From the NCBI RefSeq assembly GCF_964340395.1, contig NC_135555.1, positions 7,234,431-7,298,430 on the forward strand: 64,000 nucleotides of DNA, given 5' to 3'. Source of the stretch: Glandiceps talaboti. Lineage: Eukaryota; Hemichordata; Enteropneusta; Spengelidae. The translations under genes and the position numbers were made by a program. Below the pieces are notes generated by a model. That model was not told the origin of the DNA and did not search any database. It saw only the letters and a program-made list of their open reading frames with translations. Shown piece after piece: positions 12,097 to 23,938 of the stretch (the first letter of the stretch is position 1; each line of letters starts with the position of its first letter).

Positions 12097-12344
12097 GTTG
12101 AGTTGTTGTGATATCCTGTTCTATGACAATCTAATCAACTGGTCATGCAAATTAGACAAGCGTTGATATCTGAGCTAGGGTTTTAAGTTATTGTCTGCCT
12201 TTGTTTTGTCATCAGATTATTTTTCGCCAAAATGAGAAACAAAGATTCTTGAATGTAGCTCGTCAAACGCGTCAAACTTGAAAAAAAAAGTAAGACATGG
12301 CACATGGTTTTGATCTATTGGTGATATTTTAGTGAATGTGACAA

Positions 12345-12450
12345 TCAGAACGGCACAACGGCCCTTTAGTCTTCCTCAACTCCCCGGGGAGCATACAATC
12401 CATTGCAGCCATTTAAGCGCATAGGATTAAAGCCTTCACATTGCAACCCA
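12345..12450 (-). mobile_element. SINE fragment
   Basis: About 100 bp, nearly identical to the middle of the full SINE at 12782-13255 (shared CGGCACAACGGCCCTTTAG and the segment through CACATTGCAACC). It lacks the tRNA-like head and the 3' tail. Confidence 0.75.
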
Positions 12451-12781
12451 GGCCAGCCTCTCTCTTGTCTTGATATCGAGATGTATGATTGCTGTCGTAT
12501 CAGAGATGTTGTCAACATAAATCATTCTGATTAAAGTTATTGGCTCGAATATGACTAATACTGTATGATCCAAGTACTTGTTAAAGCTCTTTCGGGGTGA
12601 GAATCCCCCTCCTCCTATATATATATGGTGGTAACTACAGGGTACATAGCCTTGGAAAGATATGATAATATAGACCGAGCGTAACCTATAAAGATGATAT
12701 ATTCATACTGCTCTCGATCTGAGGCCTACTTTTGGTAGCTATTTGCCTGACATGTTGCAATGCATTGCCAAATCATTTACA

Positions 12782-13255
12782 CAAGTAATTAATAATAATA
12801 ATGTTGGTTTCTTATATAGCGCTTTCCCACTCCGTGCTCAAAGCGCTTTACAATTATTACCCCTGGCTCGGATCAGAACGGCACAACGGCCCTTTAGTCT
12901 TCCTCAACTCCCCGGGGAGCATACAATCCATTGCAGCCATTTAAGCGCATAGGATTAAAGCCTTCACATTGCAACCTACAGCTGGGTTGACTGAGGCACA
13001 GTCGTGGTTCAAATCTTGCCACTCAGAAACAAACAGCAGGCAGCGACTCGAACCTGCAACCTGGAATCTACAATAAATGGCATTTAAGCGCATAGGATTA
13101 AAGCCTTCACATTGCAACCTACAGCTGGGTTGACTGAGGCACAGTCGTGGTTCAAATCTTGCCACTCAGAAACAAACAGCAGGCAGCGACTCGAACCTGC
13201 AACCTGTAGATTCCAAGCCGGTCACGCTAACCATTCACCCATCATGACTCCATTA
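12782..13255 (-). mobile_element. tRNA-derived SINE with internal duplication
   Basis: On the minus strand the element starts near 13255 with a tRNA-like head: box A-like TGGTTAGCGTGACCGG and box B GGTTCGAGTCG. The body follows, then a 3' end AAAGCGCTTTGAGCACGGAG and GGGAAAGCGCTATATAAG, then an (ATT)n tail. The GCGCTTT/AAAGCGC stem resembles L2-type LINE 3' ends, which suggests LINE-assisted mobility. About 130 bp (12939-13065) is repeated at 13080-13205. Confidence 0.8.
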
Positions 13256-14429
13256 TTACGAATTACTAATCCGCGGTGAAGGTGGTAATACTAATATTAA
13301 TAGTATTACTAGTATTAATCGGATCAGTAGATGTTTACATTCACGGCATAATGCGATAATTTGGGCAAATAGTGAGTTTGTTTTAGCAAGCTACTAATTA
13401 ATGCAAAGCTGATAAAATCAGATAAGACATAGTGATATCAGGTAGAAAATAGAAAAAAAAACATTGAGAGGAAACAGTATTTAAAACTTTATTTGAAATA
13501 TACAGAAAATAATATTAGAAATCCGGAAAATCGCGAGTACAAAAATGATTATTTGTCCTTTACCCTGTGATAACACAAAGGTGACAATAACCTCTGGTTG
13601 GTGGTCTGAGCTGAAAGACCAATCCGATCAGTCTATCTTCTACGCCCTCGGCTAGCGCTAGGGCCTAGGTGTGCCTCAGTGTTGGAGGCCTCAACCCAGA
13701 CTAGTGTCCACTAAGTATAGTTGGCTTTTTTGCAATACTTCCGAAAGCGCAATCTGAGGTGTCATACAAGTGTACAAGTCTAACCAATATGATCATCGGG
13801 TGTCTCTGTCATGTATTACATAGAAATTACAGTAACATTTTCTTGTAACGTTTACGACATGCATATGCACCATTTTCCATGGAAAAAAATAATGTTTTGC
13901 TGAAAACATATAAGCATATATATTAAATCTGCTTTTACACACTGTGAGGTGATACACATTTATGTAGGATCTCAAATAAAATCCATTGCACTGAGTAGTG
14001 CTAGTAGCCACTGTAGTTTTGTGGCTACCACGTGTACACTCCGACGTTCTTCAATGCAATACTACCAAACATTCAGTAAAAGACTGCCACCAACGTTGGG
14101 AGTGTGAAATACGGTAAACCTGTGTCTTTTTATACTACAACCACTTCAGCAAAGACCTGCCATGGTCTCACTATCTGAAGTCTACCTATCCCCACCCCAA
14201 CGCCCCCACCCTCCATGTGACTTACATTGGGTGGTACAGGGAGTCGAGTTTTACATTACTACTAGCTATGTTCGCAGGTTTGCACAGAAAGTGTTTTATG
14301 ATGGTTTACTGCAAAACATTAACAATGGCAAAAGCCATGGCGTGGTTTGAACGGGGGGACTGTTGTACAGTGAGATCACTACGAGTCTCATTATACCAAT
14401 TATACAAGAACATTACTATTCTAGATTAT

Positions 14430-14485
14430 AAAACAAACAAACAAGCAAGCAAGCAAACAAACAAACAAACAAACAGACAGACAAA
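14430..14485. repeat. (CAAA)n/(CAAG)n microsatellite
   Basis: A run of CAAA, CAAG and CAGA units in intergenic DNA. Confidence 0.9.
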
Positions 14486-14877
14486 CCAGATTGATATATT
14501 CTTTAAATGTAACAATACGGTTTGATAAGAAACAATGAAAACTGATATGTCTAATACAATTTTCAATAGTAATCTATAAATTTGACAGATTTGTGTTATC
14601 GGACAAACCATCGCCACGTAACAGTACTGTTGGCATGTTTGTAATTTGGTTGTCACAGCATCCATTGCGTTGAAATGCAATGGTTCCGTTGAAAGCTTTC
14701 TAAAACAAACTGTTAGAACACCAAACAAGGATTGTGAACACTAGCGTAACGCTGGTGGCGTCCTTTATATCTCACCAGGTGTGATATTGATGCTGTTGAG
14801 GACAGATTTGAATTCAAAACTGCTTACTGTCTTTGATATCTGAATATATATTTGTATATACATTCTGTACTCTGGAA

Positions 14878-15150
14878 TAATAATAATATTTATTTATACT
14901 GGATAGTTCTTTAAGTATATAAACACTTGTCTCCCAAGAAGTCCAGTGAGGGCCATCCCTCGTGGGTTCAGTGTTTATGCAGGAGGAAACCGGAGTACCC
15001 GGGGAAAACCTGCATTGTTCGGTAGAGTCAAACTGAACGACACCCTTCTTACTTACAGCGTGGTAAATTTAATCGAACCCTGAATGGGGTTCGAACCCCG
15101 ACCGCAGTGGTAAGAAGCAAGTGGTTTAACCAATAGTCCGAGGATTAAAA
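14878..15150 (-). mobile_element. Second tRNA-derived SINE type
   Basis: On the minus strand there is an A-box-like TTGGTTAAACCA, a box B GGTTCGAACCCC, a body holding GGGTACTCCGGTTTCCTCC (a motif common in marine-animal SINEs) and an (ATT)n tail at 14878. An AATAAA on this strand near 14890 could serve as poly(A) signal for the VWA-MIB gene. Confidence 0.7.
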
Positions 15151-15376
15151 AGAAATACTATTGCAATTGTTCTTGACGGTGACTTTGGGACTTCCCCTTA
15201 GTAAAATATGATGCTAATATCCATACCTCGTCATTTTTAAATGCTTGCATACTTGCATTTTTAAGCTATAATATTTGTAGATTTTTATGGTTATATGAAT
15301 GTATACATGCTGTCAGTGCCAAGAATACCGATGATATAATCGAATTAGAAGCCACATATGCTTATTGATACGTCAT

Positions 15377-15558
15377 TCACATGACGGAACAGGAAGAGTC
15401 GTCTTTCTTGGCCGCTGGTGGCGGATTTTCGGGTCTGCGGGCAACCACCCGAGAAGAGGCTCCCCTGCCACTGGTTGCAGAGTCGTTGTCATCGGTCAAT
15501 GCAGAAAGAAGGGCCAATGCTGCCAGTCCTCTGGCAAGTCTGTCATCATCAACGTCTT
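15377..15558 (-). CDS. VWA-MIB gene: last exon with CaaX box
   Basis: The acceptor TTTTCTAG joins in phase 1 and gives [20 protein letters not shown], then a Ser/Arg/Pro-rich tail ending [10 protein letters not shown] and TGA. C-S-V-M fits the CaaX rule, with Met favouring farnesyltransferase. An open frame on the plus strand here is the antisense shadow. Confidence 0.82.
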
Positions 15559-15666
15559 CTAGAAAATGGAAACGACATGGCGAAATTGATATGGAAAACT
15601 TTAGAATGTGGCAAAGTAATCTTATACAGTGTACAGTGTATGTCTGCCTGACTGTTGGTTTAGTTC

Positions 15667-15712
<46 letters not shown>

Positions 15713-16125
15713 TTGTTTGTTTGTTTGTTTGTTTGTTTGTTTGTTTGTGCGCCTGTCTGGCTAGCTGTGTGTTGTACCTTTACATCTGTTGTACTGTGTC
15801 GATCTCTCCTCTGACATTAGTACTAGTATTAGCACATAGGTGTTATACCATGTAGATACATAGATGCTGGATATTAAATGTCTGTAGATCACAAATCGCA
15901 CAAGAGAAACTCACCAGAGACATCCAATGGTTTAACATCTTTTACACCACTGCCATATCTATAGTGATTCTTTTTACCGTTCGGCCAACGTACCTGGAAT
16001 TCAAACACCAGAGCATTTGATACCATTTTCATAGTAAACTGTTGCTGAAAAAACTGAAAAACTCAGTGTATCTCGGGAACAATATCAGGGAGGGTGCATA
16101 AGCAGGCAGGCAGATAATCATGCAA

Positions 16126-16218
<93 letters not shown>

Positions 16219-16780
16219 AAAGAACGCTAAATGACAATGACTTTGAGATTGAGAAGTTCACAAGATGATGAATAAGTATGTCTTAGAGGCAAGAGTGACA
16301 CTAGTCTTGCTGCTAGACGTTCGGGCTTTCTTTCTATACTATAAGTGAACGAAGTTCGCAGTGAGGGCATCCTCGATAGCGATGTTCGGTCGTGTGTCGT
16401 ATTGTATCGGAAGAACATCCGAGGTCTAGCAGATAGACTAGAGTGACACTCTTATATTGTTAAAGTACTTCGACCAACAACAGTCATCAGAGGCTGTTGG
16501 AGTTTTTTCATGATAATACTGCACTCACATTAACGTTGAATCTTTCTCCCGTGTCCACTTTGTACACATTGCCAACACTGCCTGGTCCACCGTCTTGATT
16601 TCCCCACTCCCAGGTTGGTCCTACAAGATATAGTCTTTTGTATGATTTCACGTATAATTTAGTTTAACCAGTCTCAAAGATGTTTCCAGAGATGAATATG
16701 TGTGTGGTGGGGGGAGGGGGTGTATGTGTTTGTGCGTGTGTACATATGTGTGTATGTGTATGTATGTATGTATGTATGTA

Positions 16781-16828
<48 letters not shown>

Positions 16829-16965
16829 CGTATTTCACGTATAATTTAGTTTAACCAGTCTTAAAGATGTTTCCAGAGATGAATATGTGTGTGGTGGGGG
16901 GAGGGGGTGTATGTGTTTGTGCGTGTGTACATATGTGTGTATGTGTATGTATGTATATGTATGTA

Positions 16966-17003
<38 letters not shown>

Positions 17004-17831
17004 GGTTGATTGGTTGACGGGTGAATGTGGATGTGTGTGTATATGTGAGTGTACGTATGTGTATATGTGTGTGTATTTGTGGGTGGTTGGTTTCCTGTGT
17101 GTGGTGTAGCGTGTGTTTGTGTGTGTGTTGTTTGGTGGGTGGGTGGATGTGCATGTGCATGTGTGTATGTGTGTGGAGTGGGGTGGGTGGTTGGGTGTGG
17201 GTGTGTGTGTCGGTTGGTGTATGTGTGTGTAAGTTTGTGAGTGCAAATATACTGAGCAAATGATCACAACACATTAAATTCCATCAGGTCTATCCTGTCA
17301 GTGGTTTCTCTGAACGGATCAGATCTACACTGAAACGTTTTTCAGCTTCAAAGATCCTGTTGAAAACGTCATTCACTTCAATTTGTTCTCCTGCAAATGA
17401 ACTGTTCCCCTAGTGTTCTGGTATTAATGCAGGATTCACACAAAAAATGACACCATACCCCGAACAACTCGAACTCCTACTTTCATTCCTTGGCCAAATG
17501 CAATGCTTCTAGGTTCATCCACGACCTGCAAAAGAAGTTATTATCGATATTGTGACCTCATGGTTTCAAGTGTGAATTTGCGTTGTACATGAACATGAAT
17601 ATAAAAACAAAAGAAACGCTTATTTACTTGAGATTTTTTTTCCCAAATTTTGGATTTGTAATTTTATGCTATGTTGGTTTTGTCTATAGGAAACGTGGTG
17701 AAAGCAACCTTTATTAAACTGGTTGCTTAACATTTAAAAAAATATACGATTTATTTGTTTTTGAAAAATATAATTTGGTGTTAAAAGAGGGATTATGAAT
17801 GGTGTCAGTGTAAATAGTTGTCCCTACTCCC

Positions 17832-17920
<89 letters not shown>

Positions 17921-19234
17921 TCTCTCTCTCCCCTTCCTTCTTACCCTTAAATCTCTGGCATTTTCGGCTCCGTGGCGATAAGTATTCCTGTTTCCTTGGT
18001 CCCATTCGACATCAAGTGTTCCTGAACATTAGAATTGAAGTTAAAACAGTCACATGGCTTGTCCTGTACAATAACAAAGTTTGTTGAAATTTATTGCATA
18101 AACGTTAACTAAAACGAGTCAAGTTGAATTTACCTCCTCGTGAGTGCTTAACTACTGTTCCCACACCATTTCCATCCTGGTTGCCCCATTTCCAATCTCT
18201 TCCTCGACGAACCCTAGTACCAAGGGGAGGATAATCATCGACTTCCTTAAAAAAATATATAAGGACTAATATAGCTTAATCTCAATCTGGACCTTACTCC
18301 AAAAATGTAGGTACCTTGCTATGCACCATGTCAAGTTAATCAACCCACAGGCAGTAGACAATATGGTAACGACATGTTACAAGATTCTCTGACCAAGATT
18401 CGTGGTAACAATTGGCCCTCGGAAGTATGTAGCCATTTGCACAAATGTTCAGAATTTCTAACCTTCGTACAACTTGTAATCGGGCCCAAGTTACTGAAGG
18501 AGAGAGTTACTACAAGCTAGTATTAAACGTTAACTCTATACACCCAAATATATTACGAGGTCATTCTATATAGGAGAATATTCCATATTAAAAACTTTAT
18601 TTTTACTTTATTGAATAATTTCTTTAAATATCACTAAAATCTACACATGTACTTACAAGGTCATCTTCATCCTCGTCTCCGGATATCATCATCATGGTTA
18701 ACAACAACGCCAGTAACCCCCTCTACAGATAAAACAAACAATATGTTCAATTATACAATTTTTTTCGTTCAAAACTTGTGATTTGTTCAAAATTTGTCTT
18801 AATTTGCATCCTCTAGACGGCAATAACACTGGCGTCAGTAAAGAGTGACTCGTATAAGTTCTACTACTTCCTTTCGACGCAGGGAGTGATGGAGCACTGG
18901 TAGTATACAGATAGGAAAGTGTACTCTGTAGTACTCAATTCTACCACAGACAAGTAACAAACTTGTCTGTGATTCTACCAAATACCCCGAATTTAGACAA
19001 TTAAAACTATACGAGTTTCAAAAACGAAAATGGACATACATGTAGCTGTACGTAGTGTTCAAGGAAAAAGACATAGTTGAAAATTCCAAGTCTTGGAATG
19101 TTGATTCCAAATCAACAACAAACACAATGTGTGTTGTCTCATATATTTTTTTCATAATGTGTTACTATTACAGTAAAACCACGCAATATAATTACTGTTT
19201 TGTTGTTGTTATTGTTGTTGTTTTTTGTTGTTTA

Positions 19235-19270
<36 letters not shown>

Positions 19271-20827
19271 GTTGTATTCAGTCGACGTCGGAATGCTTTG
19301 ATAGAAGATTCTAATCAACAGTGGTTGTGGCCCATTCATATTTTGCAGCTCCATAGATTTTCACTTTATGTGTCTTTAATTTTGTGAACGATTGACACGT
19401 GCTAACATGAAATTCGTCTTTCCATAAACTACTAAACCATTGTAGTATGTATCATATCTGTACAATGTACATTGTTGATATATACACATTGTAACTTTCA
19501 TATTGTTTTCCATTGATTTAAAAAAACAACTTTAAGGCATTAATGTACCACCATGACAGAAAATAAGGAAATAATAATTTACCAATTCTTCATCGTTGTC
19601 CACGTTTTCACCCATGGATGCTAGGAAAGTTCGTAGTGCTATAAGCGATCTGAGTTTATCCATATCTGAAATTAAAAAATGGTCATTTCACCGGATAAAA
19701 ACAACAATTGAGCTGTGAAATATCTGCTATAAGAAAGACTAAACATACATTACATTCAGACTTAACCAAAGATGTTCTTATGACCCCATCTGATCCAGTC
19801 AGATGATTTGTCTGTCAGAAAAACAGAGAAGCATGCAGAAAGTACATATATCTATACCATACTCTAAACATTGGTGGCGCTCTACTACATAATTCCATAA
19901 TTCCATGTAATAACAGTTCATTATCATTTGATCAAAGCAACTGGTGATGATACTGTATGGGAAGCCGTTCAGGCCAAAAGTATTTTTTTTTATTTTTGCT
20001 ATAGTATTTTATATTTTTCGTACTTACAAACTAATTTTAACAGTTTATGTACTTTTATTCCATGTTCACATTATTTTAATTGAAATAAGTTTGCATTTAT
20101 TTGAGAATATTGTTTTATTTTTCGTCAAACCAGAATTATTTTAAGGATTATATATAATTAAAAGTCAAAATATATTTTTGTTAAAGTTTTTTATTTTATT
20201 TTTTAAATCTAAAAAAAAAAAATTTCAACTTTTTTTTTTTTCTTCCCAACTTTTTTTTTTTGGCCGAGTCTGCTGACCAGCGCCTGTCACGAGTACGTCG
20301 TGCTCGTGACAGGCATGTCCTTCGACATCCATCACGACGTGTTTCGGCGTCAAATACACCTTCTCATTACCTTCGAAATTGGTCGCTCAAACATTATATC
20401 AGATCTCAAAACTGTTAATTTACGTGTGATAGTATCTGTTTTTTTCCAACAACCGCGACTTCAGCCGCGTACACACATGTGTACACCGTCACGTTAAGGT
20501 TATCGACCGCATGTATGATGTATTACATGATGTAGTACGTAGGACACGATCCATGTGCAAAGGGTAAAGGTAGTTAATCTAAAACAACTAAAGTTTGTTG
20601 CATCAATAACAATTACATTCATTATTGTGAAACTGACCAGAATTGAAATAAGATGGTACACTATACTGTGAGCGTGAGCAAAACAGCTTTATGAACAAAA
20701 ACGTGAGGAAAAGCGAACGCGTATTTCCAATGGGTCAGTCAGGTACTACTTCCAGTACGAGCTCACATATTGACGTCGACCTGCTGTATTACATATCAAC
20801 CTAAACCAGCTTTTATCGCCTTGTTAT

Positions 20828-20875
<48 letters not shown>

Positions 20876-23035
20876 AAAGATTCAGTTTACTTCATCGTAC
20901 ATTGTAGTATACATTCTCTCGGTGTTCTGAGTACACATGCATATATCATGAAAAGTTGAGAACAACACGTCTACCGTAATACAGCAGGTCGACGTCAACA
21001 TGTGCGCTCGTACTAGAAGTACCTGACTGACCCATTGGAAATACCTTTACCCGTTGCACATGGATCGTACGCGGCTGAAGTCGCGGTTGTTGGAAAAAAC
21101 AGATACTATCACACGTCAATTAACAGTTTTGAGATCTGATATAATGTTTGAGCGATCAAATAAGATAATAAGAACGTGAAGATAATAAGAACGTGATGTC
21201 AAAGGTCACGCCTCGTACTCGTGACAGGCGCCTGGTACGAGCACGACGTGCTCTGCACCGGCGCCTGTCAGCAGACTCGGCCAAAAAAAAAAAGTTGGGA
21301 AGAAAAAAAAAAGTTGAATTTTTTTTTTTTAGATTTAAAAAATAAAATAAAAAACTTTAACAAAAAATATATTTTGACTTTCAATTATATATAATCCTTG
21401 AAAAAAATTATGGTTTGACGAAAAGTAAAACAATATTCTCAAATAAATGAAAACTTATTTCATTTAAAATAATGTGAACATGGAATAAAAGTACATAAAC
21501 TGTTAAAATTAGTTTGTAAGTACGAAAAATATAAAATACTACAGCTAAAATAAAAAAATACTTTTGGCCTAAACGGCTTCCCATAATACTGTCTTTCATT
21601 CACCACAGCATTGCTTGTCACGTGATTCCATTGCAAACATTTAAAGGATATTTGACTTTAAAATGTATGTTTTATGTTGTGGATCATGAGTAGCCAACTG
21701 TATCACAATAATGAGCGCCCCCAACGTTTAGTGCGATAAGTCAACACTGACTTATTCGAGTAAGAGCCGGGCATAAATGTTTTAATTATCAGTTGTTAGG
21801 GTATTATAAATCAGAAGGGGGTCAATGCTCATTGTACGCATGCGTATAGAGTCCAAGACCCATTAAGCCCTAAGTCGAAAGCCATAAATCGAAAGTTCAT
21901 TTGCCACGCTCAACTATGGTAAGGACATATATACGCATCTTATCTCAAGAATGGCTTACCGTGAGAAAACTGTGCTGCAAATCGAATAAGTAGCACTTGT
22001 CTTCGAAAGAAGTCACCGAGTTGGCTGATTTCACCAGTTACGAACATTCCGTTGGTAACCTTGGCAATGGAGGCAAGTAGTTCCTGGTGAGTGAAAATAT
22101 CAAGAGAACGACGTTTAAAAGTGATTGGTTCTTCGTTCTCATTCAATCTTTGACTTATGGGATTAGGCAGTATGACACGAATGGACCACATTTCAGAATT
22201 ATTGAAACTCTTCTCCTGAAAACCTGCAAAAGAAATTATGAAAAATGTGGGCGACAGGAACCATCATGCCACTTAGGTAGCTCAGAGCTGACGCCAGAGA
22301 TGGCTGAAATAATGTTACACCGAAGTAATATACACTAATGCACTTACTCTGTCAACATCGGGGCCACAGCCAACACAAGCGATGGGAATTGGATGGGGGA
22401 GACCAACAGCTCTCCACAGAGGTCCAAATGACATGGCGGCTTTCAGGACTTCATCTTTATCCTAATGTGCATGTAACAACATTATTGAATCGAAATAAGT
22501 ATCGATGTTTGTACTCCAGTGATTTTGACAAAAGTACATCGAAGAAATTTTCTAAAAAATTGACAAAATGAAATACAACATCAAAAAACAACGAACATTT
22601 ATTTAGAAGAGTCTGTACACAATATTTGTACATTATTTATTGGCCAACGTTTGGCGTATCACCGGCACACATATATTAAACCGATCAACACCGAATTTAA
22701 ATTTAGAGGCTTATCACTAAAACAATTCCTGTTGTAGAGTTTGTTTTGGACAAAAACAATAAACCACTGGCAGTTAATCAACTCATTTGTATGTCATGAC
22801 ATAAAATTTTACAATGCCAAGTGTGTTTCAGATGAGGATAGTGTGTCAAAGTTTGAATTATGCCTTACATCAGGCCGACCATCGGTCATCAAAATAATCC
22901 GTGGTGTCATTTTTCTTCCACCTGGTAGAGTCAACACACCTCCTACAAGAGAATCAGTTCAGTATTACTATGATTACATATTCAAAATATTGACTAAAGT
23001 CTAAACACACACACACACACACACACGCACGCACG

Positions 23036-23076
<41 letters not shown>

Positions 23077-23879
23077 ACCCACCCACCCATCCACCCATCC
23101 ATACATACATACATACATACATACATACATACATACATACATACATGCATACATGCATACATGCAAAGAAATGTATTGTGTCTCTTTAACATTTTGGTAT
23201 TTTGATACTTTTATGATCTGTCAAACTTCGTAATGTTAAACTTCAAGTTTGCAGTCATGCATCACATAAAGATTATGATAGTTCGGTTCAACTTTTTTTT
23301 TTCAAAAGCGAGTAACATTTTCTGTCAATAAGTCACTTTCAATAACAAGTTTATCTCACCATTTTTGAGTATCTCCTTCATAGCTTCCATCAGACCTTCA
23401 AACATTGGTGTAGACCCGCCTGCTTCTAAGCTATCTGTATTCAAGCAAGTGAAATATGTATAAGCATAGACCCTCCACCAACGTTGGTGGAGGGTCTATG
23501 GTATAAGTGAGTGTTCTAACGGCGTTCATCTGTTATTTACATACCTGGAATCCTTTGGAAGAAAGTGGCTGTCACTGTTTGGGGTTAAGAGAATCTATGC
23601 ACTTTGTGGGTGTATGTATGCTATGGTTGTTTGTTAATTCTCTGGTGGTCTGCTAACTCGTGAGTAGTCTATTCTCTCAATATTTGTACACCACTGTGAC
23701 ACTCACCTATAAGGCTATCGTTAAGTTTTAATGCTGTTTTATACTTAGGTATACGACTATGCTAGTGATCACATAATACAGCGGGTAAACAATGCTCCTA
23801 GATCCTGCACAATTTTTATGACGTCTGCATAAATTTATAATCGTCGTCGTCGTCGTCGTCGAAGTCGAAGTCGAAGTCG

Positions 23880-23938
<59 letters not shown>

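Larger units (their letters stand above)
12097..15376. other. Intergenic region between the astacin and VWA-MIB genes
   Basis: No gene was found. The stretch holds SINE fragments (12345-12450), a full SINE (12782-13255), a second SINE type (14878-15150) and short CAAA repeats at 14430-14485. The astacin gene promoter should lie just above 12096 on the minus strand, but no clear TATA box was recognised. Confidence 0.6.

Noticed and set aside
13170-13255. Possible tRNA gene (GGTTCGAGTCG box B)
   Set aside because: The cloverleaf cannot be completed; the A and B boxes belong to a SINE head with a long body and (ATT)n tail.
15365-15764. Plus-strand open frame beginning MTEQEESSF
   Set aside because: It is antisense to the last exon of the VWA-MIB gene (CaaX tail), which has a proper acceptor and matching phase; beyond it the frame runs into a CTGT microsatellite.
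20300-20497. Open frames inside the foldback element, and the mirrored 66- and 63-codon frames in its arms
   Set aside because: The arm frames are the same sequence in inverted copies, hydrophobic because of AT-richness, with no transposase motif.
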